The notes under the pieces were generated by a model that did not search any database, was not told the DNA's origin, and worked only from the letters and a program-made list of their open reading frames with translations. 64,000 nucleotides of DNA from Acidimicrobiia bacterium. Its GTDB lineage: Bacteria > Actinomycetota > Acidimicrobiia > IMCC26256 > JAOSJL01. The stretch spans positions 2,849,937 through 2,913,936 of the forward strand of contig JAOSJL010000001.1 of assembly GCA_027494115.1 (NCBI GenBank). Reading direction: 5' to 3'. Made by a program: the position numbers and the translations under genes. This document shows positions 9,022-18,127 of this stretch, piece after piece (the first letter of the stretch is position 1; each line of letters begins with the position of its first letter).

Positions 9022-12000
9022 CGCCCCTTCACGGTGTTGTAGCCACCGGCGATGTAGGCCTTCATCGCCTCGTTCTCGTTACCGGGCGTCCGACCGTCGC
9101 GGCCCCGCGCCCACGCGCCCTTACCCCCGAGGCCACCGTCCTCGGCCTTCGTGATCCGCACGATGGTCTCCTTGGGAACGGTGTTGATGGCGTGGTTGTC
9201 GACGTCGAAGCCGAAGACGAAGCCCATCGCGGCGGCTTTCTTGTGGAACAGCGAGTCGGTCTGGTGCATCGGAGGTGCCCATCCGCGCGTGATGCTCTGC
9301 TGTGACCCGTGGCGGAAGCTGGCCTGGTAGCCGGTTCCCGCGGCGAGGGCCCGGCCGTCGTCGCGTTCGCGTGCGGCGCGGACCGTGCGTGGCGTCGCCA
9401 TGTAGAAGGCGTGTTTGAGCATCGTGACGCCACGGGGGTACCCACCGTTGTAGCTGGCGCGCACCATCATGCGCGCCGCGTCGTAGAAGTCGTCGTCGGG
9501 GCTCGCTCCGATGTACGGGCGGTCCTCGGGGTTGGCGTCGACCCAGATGTAGTCGCCATTGGCGATCCCGAGATCCTTCGCGTCCTCGGGGTTGATGTGG
9601 AGCATCGTGTCCCCCACGCCCGGCATGCGGGATTCGACACGGTAAGGATCGGAGAAGTTCGTGTTCCACAGCCAGTGCCAGTCGGTGACCGCCCACGACG
9701 AGTGCACGGAGTGGCGCGACTTCGGCGTGAGGCACAGGAAGGTGTAGCCGTCGGCCGCGAGGGGATTCGTGGTCTCCTTCACCTCGCTCCAGGGCATCAT
9801 GATGTTACGGACCTGGCGAGCGTCGGGACTGTTGTCGTCCGGTCCGAAGCCGTAGCTCTTCGGGCGCAGGAACGGGCTTGTCGAGACGATCACGTTCGGG
9901 AGATAAAGCGTCGCCTCCACGGCTTCGCGGTGCACGATCAGGTTCTCCCCGAAATCGATGGCCTCGGGGATGTCGACGTACCCGTGCATGCGTCCGGTGT
10001 CGGTGTAGAAGGGCAGGTCGTCCTGAACCTGCTCGAGGAACGGGATCCTCGGGTAGCTGCGGTACTGGAAGAGCGCGCCACCGGGTTCGCCGTACTTCCC
10101 ATCGAGGATGTCGGCGCTCGTGTACCCCTCTGTCGTGAACGAGGCGTCGAGTACCCGGTCGAGGTAGACCTCCGGCTGGTCGGCGAAGGCGTAGTTGTCC
10201 GAGAAGCGCTCGTCCCCCGTCTCGGTGGTGAGCGCACCGGCCACGCCCGCGAACACCGCCAGGTCGTCGCGCGTGTCGTGGAGTGGGTCGATTCCCCCTT
10301 CCAGAGCTGGAGGAACGGGTTGGAGCAGGATCCGGCCAATTCGGTGGTCTGCATCTCCATCCAGGAGTTCACCGGGACGATCACGTCGGCGAACTCGGCG
10401 GATCCGGTCCACTCGATCTGCTGGTCGACGATCATGTCGACCTTGGGGTTCACGTTCTTGACGAGCTCGTAGACCCACTTGGCCTGGTTGATCAGGTTGG
10501 CGTTGTTGTACCAGATGAGTTTCGTGGGTCGAGGGAGATGGGTCGAGCCGGTGAAGACCTTCCGCCCCTCCTCGGGAGTGTCCACGATCAGCGGCTTGTC
10601 GCCGTAGCCCCAGTAGCTCGTGTCCTCGCCGTGGATGGTGTGGCGGATGGGCGACGCGCCCGGCTCGCCTTCCTTCGCGCCCGGTGCAGGGCGGTACCCC
10701 GCGGCCGGGTCCATCAGCGGATGGAACGGGTCCTCGTTGACGTAGCCGCCCACGCCGGGTCCGTGCCAGGGCGCGCCGTGGAAGATCCCACCCTTGTAGT
10801 TGCCGGCCCAGGTGCTGACACCGCCGCCCGGCACACCGATGCTGCCGACCAGCATGGCCACGAGGTACGTCGCCCGGTTGTGGAGTGTGGCGTGGAAGTA
10901 GTGGTTGATGCCCTCGCCGACGTGGAAGGCGACGGGTTTGATCGTGGCGATGTCGTCGATGAGGCGCTCGACGAGGTCCTTGGGGGCGTCGGTGATCTCC
11001 ACGACCGTGTCGAGGTCGTAGTCGGCGAGGTGCTCCTTGTACATCGAGAAGGCGGTCGCGGCCTCGACCGTCGAGCCATCGGCCAGCGTGATCTCTCCAC
11101 GCCAGTCGAGGATGGGCGCTACGCCGGCGTCGGCGAGTTTCGCGCCGACGTCGTCGCGGGTGATCGCCTTGGGACCGTCCGACCGGGAGTCGTACACGAC
11201 ACGGTCACCGATCTGTTCGTACTGTTCCTCGGTGAGGCCGTGCACTGTGAAGCTCGGCGAGTCGGGCTCCAGGCCGTTCGTGTAGCCCTCGAACACCTCG
11301 TCCGCCCGCACACGCTGCAGCGTGTCGAGGCGGACGAGCAACGGCATGTCGGTGAAGCGCTGAAGGAAGGGCCGGTCGATGGCGTCGCGGTCGATGAGCG
11401 CCTTCGCGATCCCGAGCATCAGCGCGGTGTCCGAGAGCCCGGCGCGCACCGGGATCCAGTAGTCGGACTTCGAACTGGGGGCCCCGTACTCGGGAATGAT
11501 CGAGACGATCTTTCCGCCGCGTTCCATGATCTCGTGGAACCAGTGGGAGTCGGGCATCTTGTTCTCGACGAGGTTCTTCCCGACCATGACGACGAGGCGG
11601 CTGTGGCGCATGTCGTTCATGTCGACCTCGGTCGTCTGGAGACCGTGGACGAACGGGAAACCGGGCGCCTGGTCGCCACGCCACGTGTACTCCGACCAGT
11701 CGCTGGCGCCTTTCGCTTCGTCCTCGTCGACCCCTCGGACATGTGCGTCGAGCAGCGACAGCGTATTGGCGAAGCGGAACAGGCCGAACTTGCCGGCGAC
11801 GCCGTGGACGGGCAGGGACGACCCGAACTTCATGGTGCGGACGCCCGACTCCTCCCAGTGCTCGAGCATCTCGGGCTCGTAGCCGTCCTTGTCGAGCAGG
11901 CGCTTCTTGCCTTCCTCGCCGCTGTAGGTCTCCGCGATGGCCACGAGGCCGCGGGCGACGTAGTCCTCGGACTCCTCCCAGGTGACGCGGACGAACTCAT

Positions 12001-12535
12001 CGTCACCCCGGGCGTCGAAGCGGTACTGCGTACGGAGGTCCGGGTCGTCGGACAGGGACGGGAAACCGTCGTCGGCCCATTCCTTCCATCCCTTGCGCAG
12101 CATCGGGTACTTGGCGCGGTACGGCCCGTACACGCGGCGGTGCAGCGTGTAGCCCTTGGGGCAGCCCCGTGGGTTCCACGCCACCGTGGAGCGGTTGCCC
12201 TGCGGGTCGCCGTAGTTCCCGCCGTCGTAGTTCTGCTCGATCCGGGTGACCACGCCGTTGCGGCGGAACGCCCGCAACCGGCACATGTGGGTGTCGTTGG
12301 GCGCGCAGATGAACGTGAAGGAGTCGTCGTAGGCGTACAGGTCCCGGTACACCTGCTCCCAGTCGCGGTTCGGGTACTCGAGCAGTGGGTTGTCGACGCC
12401 CTGGGCGGCGCTCAGGAACGACAGGCGCTCGAAGCGCCCCGCGGCGCTGCCCACGAGAACGGCACCGCCCGTGAGCTTCAGGAAGGAGCGCCGGGAGACT
12501 CCCGAGGATGACTCCTCGTGCGGGTCCGTCTCCAT
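9018..12535 (-). CDS. Type II DMSO-reductase-family catalytic alpha subunit (periplasmic Nar/Nxr-like), one frame break
   Basis: Starts at ATG 12535 with GGGAGG seven bases upstream. Residues 14-20 (SRRSFLK) plus a hydrophobic stretch form a Tat signal, so the enzyme acts outside the membrane. The FS0 site reads C77-x3-D81-x3-C85-x39-C125: Asp stands where NarG has Cys, as I recall for nitrite oxidoreductase and perchlorate-reductase-type enzymes. The Mo region has WRGDQAPGFP followed by VGKNLVENKMPDSHW, in line with an Asp Mo ligand. C-terminal molybdopterin segments are intact (GDTMLHINPEDAKDLGIANG). The frame breaks once, in the G5/C5 run at 10294-10298: adding one base joins NPFLQLWKG to IDPLHDTRDD. 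About 1,172 residues when joined. Substrate may be nitrate, nitrite or another oxyanion; it is not decided by sequence alone. Confidence 0.85.
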
Positions 12536-12593
12536 GCCACCTCCCAGTCGACCGGTACTCGCTCCATCGTGACGGCGAGGGAGGCTGACGGGA

Positions 12594-12613
12594 CAGTGAC
12601 CAAGGTCCCGACA
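12594..12613 (-). promoter_or_regulatory. DevR/DosR-like box upstream of the molybdoenzyme operon
   Basis: Read on the minus strand the site is TGTCGGGACCTTGGTCACTG, 59-78 b before the alpha-subunit ATG. It shares CGGGACCTT-x-GTC with the site at 18128-18147 and matches the known DosR consensus (TTSGGGACTWWAGTCCCSAA) well in the left half and partly in the right. A second symmetric element, CGGGAC-N10-GTCCCG (12589-12610), overlaps it. A DevR-like regulator is encoded at 13977-14645. Binding is inferred. Confidence 0.45.
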
Positions 12614-12741
12614 CTCCCGCCGAGGGTCACCTCTCACAGCGCGGGAAACGATGTTTCGTATCTGTGATGACGATGACCTCGGCCGGGCCCCCAGGCCCTA
12701 GCCTCACGGATCCCGGAACGGAAGCGTGAGGGAGGTCATCG

Positions 12742-13428
12742 GTGGGCGCAGTGGGCAGAGGCGCGGTGGGCAGGGACGCGGTGGGCGGAATCGTGGGGAT
12801 CGTGGGTGCGAGTCGCGCGGGCAAGACGACGTTGGCGGCCTCGCTCGTCGAGAGGCTCGGTTCCCGTGGTCTTCGCGTCGGCTATCTCAAGCACGCCCAC
12901 AAGGGCTTCGATGTCGATCGACCCGAGAGCGACTCGGGCCGCCTGCGTGCCGCGGGCGCCGACCCGGTGGCGGTGGTGGGACCCGAAGAGTTGTTCGTAC
13001 TCGAGAGGTGCGCGCCCGACGCCACGGGCCCGACCCCGGACCGGGCGCTGACCCGCCTCGCCGGCTGCGATCTCGTGTTGGTGGAGGGCTTCCACGAGGC
13101 GCCCTGGTCGAAGATCCGGGTCACCGCCGCCGACGACGAGCCCCGTGAGGCCGCCGGACCGATTCTCGCCGACCTGCGGACCGACGAACAGGGTCGGTGC
13201 GACCCGGACGATCTCGACGGCCTCGTCGAGTCGCTGGCGGACGAGGCGCGAGGCGACCCGGAGACCCCGGCCACGCTCACCGTCGACGGAGTGGTCGTCC
13301 CCCTGGTCGGCTTCGCCGGAAAGATCGTGGTGGGCACGGTCCTGGGCATGGTCGGAACCTTGAAGGGCGTGGACGAGCCACGAACGGTGGAGTTGACGAT
13401 CCGGTCGTCGGGGGACCTTCGACCCTAG
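12742..13428 (+). CDS. mobB: Molybdopterin-guanine dinucleotide biosynthesis protein MobB
   Basis: 228 residues from GTG 12742, with GAGGGAGG seven bases upstream. The P-loop is VGASRAGKTTLAASL (near residue 20), followed by LRVGYLKHAHKGFDVDRP, the classic MobB KHxxHxFxxD-like segment, and DLVLVEGFHEAPWSKIRV, the Walker-B region. A C-terminal extension (TLTVDGVVVPLVGFAGKIV and a GTLKGVDEPRTVEL strand) of about 50 residues is found in some archaeal and bacterial MobB proteins. MobB is a GTP-binding partner in making bis-MGD, the cofactor both molybdoenzymes in this window need. It is divergent from the alpha-subunit gene across 206 b. Confidence 0.9.
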   Translation: MGAVGRGAVGRDAVGGIVGIVGASRAGKTTLAASLVERLGSRGLRVGYLKHAHKGFDVDRPESDSGRLRAAGADPVAVVGPEELFVLERCAPDATGPTPDRALTRLAGCDLVLVEGFHEAPWSKIRVTAADDEPREAAGPILADLRTDEQGRCDPDDLDGLVESLADEARGDPETPATLTVDGVVVPLVGFAGKIVVGTVLGMVGTLKGVDEPRTVELTIRSSGDLRP

Positions 13429-13485
13429 CGACCGACGCCTGGCGGTGACGACGATGGGGTGTATGCCCGCCGCAGGAGTACGTCC

Positions 13486-13950
13486 GTGACGACGCGCACG
13501 TTTCGTCGTCAGAAGTCACCGGTCCAGAACCACGACTGGGGTTCAGAATCGGGCCGGCCCCGCGTCCTCCTGGTGATCGATGACGTCACGGAACTCGACG
13601 CGGTGGCCGAGATCCTCGCGGACGCGGGTTACGACGTTGCCACCTGCGAGGGGCCCGACAAGAGCGCGCGGAAGAAGTGTGACCTGTTGGCCTCCGGTAC
13701 GTGCGCGCTCGTCGAGCGCACCGACGTCGTGTACTACGGGCTGCGGATGACCGACGCGGACCATCGCGAGGTGGTGGCCTCCCTCGCGCAGCGCTTCCCC
13801 GACACCCCGGTGATCCTCGAGGCGCCCGCACCGACGCTGGAGCGCTTTGCCGATCTCGTGCGAGGACACCACCTGGTGCGCTTTCCCGCAACCCGCGATG
13901 CAGTTCTCGAAGCCGTCGGGTCGGTTCTCGATGCTCCGGCGGGGATCTAG
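13486..13950 (+). CDS. Degenerate receiver-like protein, unknown function (paralogue of 4185-4589)
   Basis: 154 residues. GTG 13486 is chosen because AGGAG lies seven bases upstream; GTG 13459 lacks a ribosome site. After a basic N-terminal tail the receiver-like fold begins: PRVLLVIDDVTELD, helix, YDVATCEGPD, then a loop with paired cysteines (RKKCDLLASGTCALVE), then TDVVYYGLRM in place of the phospho-Asp strand, then DTPVILEAPAP and a last helix. The Asp acceptor is replaced (Y-Y-G), so phosphorylation is unlikely. Order of elements and Cys spacing match the protein at 4185-4589. It lies between mobB and the DevR-like gene, pointing to a link with the molybdoenzyme or its control. Confidence 0.55.
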   Translation: MTTRTFRRQKSPVQNHDWGSESGRPRVLLVIDDVTELDAVAEILADAGYDVATCEGPDKSARKKCDLLASGTCALVERTDVVYYGLRMTDADHREVVASLAQRFPDTPVILEAPAPTLERFADLVRGHHLVRFPATRDAVLEAVGSVLDAPAGI

Positions 13951-13976
13951 AGCAAGACCGACGATCGTCAGACCTG

Positions 13977-14645
13977 TCAGCCCTCGGGGCGCTTGTCGAG
14001 CCGCGCGGCGTAGACCGCGGCCTGCGTGCGCCGCTCGAACCCCATCTTCGACAGCAGGTTCGAGACGTAGTTCTTCACCGTCTTCTCCGCCAGGTGCATC
14101 TGCTCTCCGATCTGGCGGTTGGTGAGGCCGTCGGCGATCAGAGCCAGAACGGTGCGCTCCTGATCCGTGAGCCGTGCCAGTCGCTGGTCCTCCTCGGGCG
14201 GCTGACGCAACCGCTCCAACACCCGGGCCGTCACGGCGGGGTCGAGCAACGACTGCCCCGCGGCGACACGGCGAATGGCGTCGACGAGATCCGAACCCCT
14301 CACCTGCTTGAGCACGTAGCCCGCGGCACCCGCCATGATCGCCTGGAACAGCGCCTCGTCATCGGAGAACGACGTGAGGATGAGGCACTGAATCTCGGGA
14401 TGGGACGAACGCACCTCCCGGCACACGTCGACGCCGTTGCCATCGGGAAGGCGCACGTCGAGCACAGCGACGTCGGGACGGGTCGGCGGAATACGCGAGA
14501 GCGCCTCGGCCGCGGTGGAGGCCTCCCCCACGACATCCAGGTGTCCGTCCGCCTCCAGCATCTCGCGCAGACCCCGGCGGACGACCTCGTGGTCGTCGAG
14601 CAGGAAGACCCGAATCGGTGTGGTTCCCTCGCCCGTGGGTGACAT
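13977..14645 (-). CDS. LuxR/NarL-family response regulator, DevR/DosR-like
   Basis: 222 residues. The receiver domain (about 10-125) has acidic pair D17-D18, phospho-acceptor D63 in VLDVRLPDGNG, the switch Thr in LILTSFSDDEA and the conserved Lys in GYVLKQVRG. The output domain is a LuxR-type HTH (LTDQERTVLALIADGLTNRQ, then EKTVKNYVSNLLSKMGF); the TVKNYVS recognition helix is that of DosR/DevR. It overlaps a 42-codon ORF upstream (TGATG) and is divergent from the kinase at 14866. Two DosR-like boxes in the window, before the molybdoenzyme operon and before 18257, make these the likely targets. Confidence 0.88.
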   Translation of the reverse strand: MSPTGEGTTPIRVFLLDDHEVVRRGLREMLEADGHLDVVGEASTAAEALSRIPPTRPDVAVLDVRLPDGNGVDVCREVRSSHPEIQCLILTSFSDDEALFQAIMAGAAGYVLKQVRGSDLVDAIRRVAAGQSLLDPAVTARVLERLRQPPEEDQRLARLTDQERTVLALIADGLTNRQIGEQMHLAEKTVKNYVSNLLSKMGFERRTQAAVYAARLDKRPEG

Positions 14646-14773
14646 CAGGCGGCGTGGCCCATCGCCTGGACCGCCCCGGCAAGCGAGTCCTCCCAGTAGT
14701 CGAAGATGTAGTGGCTCTCGTAACGTCGCTGACAGGCGAGATGAATGCGTTCGGATGCCGGAAGCCGGGTCAC
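14645..14773 (-). CDS. 42-residue ORF translationally coupled to the response regulator
   Basis: GTG at 14773 opens a 42-codon frame whose TGA shares a base with the ATG of the DevR-like gene (TGATG). The product is basic-aromatic: RLPASERIHLACQRRYESHY followed by IFDYWEDSLAG and an Ala-rich end. It has no membrane segment and one Cys. The overlap suggests coupling, either as a small regulator protein or as a leader peptide that sets translation of the regulator. No family is recognised and the ribosome site is weak, so it could be chance. Confidence 0.35.
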   Translation of the reverse strand: MTRLPASERIHLACQRRYESHYIFDYWEDSLAGAVQAMGHAA

Positions 14774-14865
14774 GAAACCCAGCCTAATCAGGACGTCGCC
14801 CACCACCCGAGCAGATCGATCCGCGCCCGTGGGTGGGCACCCCTGATCCGTAGACTCGGGGTGTC

Positions 14866-16014
14866 ATGCACCCTCCCCGCGTCACCGGTGATCCACGCCT
14901 CGACGAGCTGCTCGCCGCCGTCCTGAGCGTGGCGGGCGACCTCGAGCTGCCGACGGTGCTTCGTCGGATCGCCGAGTCGGCCCGCAGCCTGGTGGGGGCC
15001 CGGTACTGCGCTCTCGGTGTGCTCGACGACGACGGATCGCTCTCGGAGTTCGTCCCGATCGGACTCGACGACGACGAGATCAAGGCCATCGGAGCCCCGC
15101 CCGAGGGTCGGGGGATCCTCGGGCTGCTCGTACGCGATCCCCAGCCCATCCGCCTCGCCAGGCTCCAGGACCATCCCGACTCCGTCGGCTTCCCACCGAA
15201 CCATCCACCGATGCGCTCGTTCCTGGGCGTCCCGATCCTGGTACGCGGGCAGGCGTTCGGAAACCTGTATCTCTGCGAGAAGGAAGGCGGTGACGAGTTC
15301 ACCGAACGCGATGAGATCCTCGCTGTCACCCTCGCAGCAGCGGCCTCGATCGCCATCGAGAACGCGCGGCTGCACACGCGCGACCGCAGCGTCGCCGTGC
15401 TCACCGAACGTGAACGCATCGCGCGCGACCTCCACGACAGGGTGATCCAACACCTGTTCGCCATCGGTATGGCGCTCGAGTCCACAGCGCGTGTCGTCGA
15501 GGATCCCGACCTTCGAGAGCGGATCGACGCCTCCGTGGATCAGCTCGACAACACGGTTCGGGAGATCCGCACGACGATCTTCGGCCTCGAGACCGAGGCG
15601 TTGCCCGGTCGACAGCTCCGCACCGAGATGCTCCAGGTGGTCGACGAAATGAGGCCGGGGTTGCGGGCGCGTCCGCAGATACGGTTCGACGGCCCGGTCG
15701 ACGTCGTCACACCTGACCGCGTCGCCGACGAGCTCGTCGCCACTCTCCGGGAGGCACTGGCGAACGTGGCCCGACACGCGGATGCGAGGGCCGTCGAGAT
15801 CGTCCTGCACGCGGGCGACGACGTCCGCCTCCTCGTCCTCGACGACGGTCGGGGCCCCGGCGCGTCGGATCCGATGGACGGTCAGGGCCGCGGACTTCGC
15901 AATCTGGCCCAGCGGGCCGAATCCCTGGGAGGTTCACTCACACTGAACGAGCGGGACGCGGGCGGAACGGAACTCGTGTGGAGTGTTCCGGTCGGCTCGC
16001 GGCAGGTCGGGTGA
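14866..16014 (+). CDS. GAF-domain sensor histidine kinase, DevS/DosS-like
   Basis: 382 residues, soluble. One GAF domain (about 30-165) contains GFPPNHPPMRSFLGVPI; the His in this PxHPPM motif (H113) corresponds, from memory, to the proximal haem ligand of DevS GAF-A, so haem binding and sensing of O2, NO or CO is plausible. The phospho-acceptor is H190 in ERIARDLHDRVIQHLF (HisKA_3), followed by the HATPase region (LREALANVARHADARAV and VLDDGRGPG). Mycobacterial DevS has two GAF domains; this one has a single GAF. It is divergent from the DevR-like gene across about 90 b. The pair would form a two-component system for hypoxia or nitric oxide. Confidence 0.87.
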   Translation: MHPPRVTGDPRLDELLAAVLSVAGDLELPTVLRRIAESARSLVGARYCALGVLDDDGSLSEFVPIGLDDDEIKAIGAPPEGRGILGLLVRDPQPIRLARLQDHPDSVGFPPNHPPMRSFLGVPILVRGQAFGNLYLCEKEGGDEFTERDEILAVTLAAAASIAIENARLHTRDRSVAVLTERERIARDLHDRVIQHLFAIGMALESTARVVEDPDLRERIDASVDQLDNTVREIRTTIFGLETEALPGRQLRTEMLQVVDEMRPGLRARPQIRFDGPVDVVTPDRVADELVATLREALANVARHADARAVEIVLHAGDDVRLLVLDDGRGPGASDPMDGQGRGLRNLAQRAESLGGSLTLNERDAGGTELVWSVPVGSRQVG

Positions 16015-16018
16015 CGAC

Positions 16019-16477
16019 TCAGCGAATGCCGTGGGTTTCGCGCGCGTCGGTACGCCCGCCGGGAAGGGGGCCGAGGCCGAGTCGGCGTCCCGACATCCGC
16101 TCCGATTCGATCCGCACGAAGTGGTCACGGTCCCCGCCGGCCCACGCCTGGAGCGGAAGGCGTTTGGCGGCATCGAGCTGGGGGCCCTCCCGGAGTTCCG
16201 CCGCGTGGCCGACGACGAGAACGCTCCATCCCGAGTGGTCGACAGAGTCGGCTTCGTCCACCTCGAAGGCCACGACGGTGCCGAGGACGGCGGCACTGAG
16301 TTTGGTTCCGGGCGCGCTACGGAATACGACGGCGTCATCGAGGAGCGCGTAGTTCACCGGTAGCACTGCCGGAACCGCCCCGATCGTGACCGCGACGCGA
16401 CCCAGAGACGCGGTCGCCAAGAGGCCGAGGCATTCCTCGCGTGTCAAACCCTCCATACGTTGGTCCGTCACCGACAC
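16019..16477 (-). CDS. Pyridoxamine 5'-phosphate oxidase-like flavin-binding protein
   Basis: 152 residues from a GTG at 16477. The split-barrel pattern is clear: LGRVAVTIGAVPAVLPVNYA, then DDAVVFRSAPGTKL, then VVAFEVDEADSVDHSGWSVL and a VVGHAAEL strand. Proteins of this type bind FMN or F420 and several are members of the mycobacterial DosR regulon, which fits the adjacent DevRS-like genes. Its end lies 5 b from the convergent kinase gene. Substrate is unknown. Confidence 0.75.
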   Translation of the reverse strand: MSVTDQRMEGLTREECLGLLATASLGRVAVTIGAVPAVLPVNYALLDDAVVFRSAPGTKLSAAVLGTVVAFEVDEADSVDHSGWSVLVVGHAAELREGPQLDAAKRLPLQAWAGGDRDHFVRIESERMSGRRLGLGPLPGGRTDARETHGIR

Positions 16478-16514
16478 CGTCCTCCTCGATCTTCCGGGCG
16501 CGAGCGTGTTTGGG

Positions 16515-17972
16515 TCATGCCGTCACCGCGTGCTCGCGGGTCGCGGCGAGCAACTCGTCGAAAGCGTCGCGGGTGTGGCGCGCCAGCGCCCACGGGTCCT
16601 CGACCACGTCGGGACACACGAGGAAGCCGAAGTGCAGCGATTCCGCCGATGAGAGAACGGTCAGATTCAGACCACCGCCGTCGAGCAGTGGCCCCATCGG
16701 GTAGGTACCGACGAGACGTGCTCCTCCGGCATAGAGCGGCATCGAAGGCCCGCGCACATTCGACACGATCAGGTTGAACACGGGTGGGTGGTGCTCAGCC
16801 AGACGCAGTCTCGTGTAGCTACGGACCCCGGCCGCCACGAGACCCGGGGGCACCGACTCGGCCAGACGCATGACGACGTCGTCGCCCAGCGCGCTCTGGA
16901 GGCTCTTGGCACTACGCGTGGTCATGGCGACCTCGTGAACGGCGGCGACCGGATCGCTCACGTGGGTGGGCAGTGCTGCGCCCATCACGGCGACGTGGTT
17001 CCCGACCTCCTCGGATTGACCTTCATCGGGTGCCACCGCGACCGGGACCTGTGCGACCAGCGGACGATCCGGCAACTCGTCGCGTTCGAGCAGGTAGCGA
17101 CGAAGCCCCCGGCACACGCTGCCAGAACTACGTCGTTGACCGTGACGTCGAGGGCGCGCTTCACCGCCTTGACGTCGTCGAGAGGGATGTCGGCGAACGC
17201 GAGACCGCGCCGCGCGGTTATGGCGTGATTGAAAGAGGTCCGCGGCGCCTGGAAGGGCAGGGTGGCGTCGGACCACTCCTCGGAATAGCGGTACCGCACC
17301 AGGGGAACGACGCTGTGAGCAAGGCGCCACGCCGTCCGGGCCACCCGCACCGGCGTGCCGATCAGCTTCCAGAGTGCCGAGCCCACGAGCTCGACATCGC
17401 TCGGAGCGCGCTCGTCGATCGAACGGGCCGGTGCGCCGGGTCGTTCGAACGGGGGCGTCGGGCTCGATGTCGAAGAGAGTTTCGTACAGCCGCGCGCCTC
17501 CGACACCGTCGACGAGTGCGTGGTGGACCTTCGCCAGCAACGCGACCCGGCCGTCGGCCAGCCCTTCGATGAACCAGAGCTCCCACAGCGGTCTGCTCCG
17601 GTCGAGCTTGCTCGCGAACAGGTCCCCGGCAAGCCGTCCCAACTCCGTGGGCCCGCCCGGAGAGGGAACACCGACAGCGCGCACGTGGGCGTCCACGTCG
17701 AGGGTCGCGTCGGTCACCCACACCGGCGTGTCGAGACCGAAGGGAACCGGCGCGAGCCGCCGACGGAACGGCCCGAGCGAGGAAAGGCGCGCGCTGAGAA
17801 GCTTCCGGAAGGTGTCCACGCCGAAATCGTCGGGGGCCTCCGCGGGATCCAGGAGGATCAACGCCCCCGCGTGCATGTGCCAGGCGGATGTCTCACCGGA
17901 GATGAACGCGGCGTCCATGGCGCTCAGTCGATCCGTCACCGGTCCACTCTCTCCCCGATTCACCGCGTCCAT
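16515..17972 (-). CDS. Wax ester synthase/diacylglycerol acyltransferase (WS/DGAT), two compensating frame breaks
   Basis: About 485 codons, the usual WS/DGAT length. The N-terminal half has DRLSAMDAAFISGE, PLWELWFIEGL and the catalytic HHxxxDG motif (VHHALVDGVGG). The C-terminal half ends with FNLIVSNVRGPSMPLYAGGA, the family's second signature, and GGGLNLTVLS. Between about 17455 and 17106 the correct protein is in another frame (residues SALWKLIGTPVRVARTAW and FADIPLDDVKAVKRALDVTV). One base is extra in the C5 run at 17451-17455 and one is missing in the run at 17106-17110. The enzyme stores acyl-CoA as triacylglycerol or wax ester. In mycobacteria tgs1 is controlled by DosR; here a DosR-like box lies 156 b upstream. 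Confidence 0.85.
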   Translation of the reverse strand: MDAVNRGESGPVTDRLSAMDAAFISGETSAWHMHAGALILLDPAEAPDDFGVDTFRKLLSARLSSLGPFRRRLAPVPFGLDTPVWVTDATLDVDAHVRAVGVPSPGGPTELGRLAGDLFASKLDRSRPLWELWFIEGLADGRVALLAKVHHALVDGVGGARLYETLFDIEPDAPVRTTRRTGPFDRRARSERCRARGLGTLEADRHAGAGGPDGVAPCSQRRSPGAVPLFRGVVRRHPALPGAADLFQSRHNRAARSRVRRHPSRRRQGGEARPRRHGQRRSSGSVCRGLRRYLLERDELPDRPLVAQVPVAVAPDEGQSEEVGNHVAVMGAALPTHVSDPVAAVHEVAMTTRSAKSLQSALGDDVVMRLAESVPPGLVAAGVRSYTRLRLAEHHPPVFNLIVSNVRGPSMPLYAGGARLVGTYPMGPLLDGGGLNLTVLSSAESLHFGFLVCPDVVEDPWALARHTRDAFDELLAATREHAVTA

Positions 17973-18127
17973 TCACCGTGTCGCCGACGCCCGACGCACG
18001 AGTTCACGTCGCCACAGTGCCGGATCCGCCGGCCTCGGCGACAGGGCCGGGTGGCCCTGTCCGGAGGGAGCGAACGACCCGGAAGACCCTGTTGCGACAG
18101 GCGGCTGGCCGACACGGGCACGCGCCA

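Noticed and set aside
10294..10298. Programmed frameshifting in the alpha-subunit gene
   Set aside because: There are many similar single-base breaks in unrelated genes in the window and no slippery-site plus structure arrangement, so error is more likely.
10283..12511. A 742-codon plus-strand open frame
   Set aside because: It lies opposite the molybdoenzyme alpha gene, has no family motifs and reflects GC-rich codon bias on the other strand.
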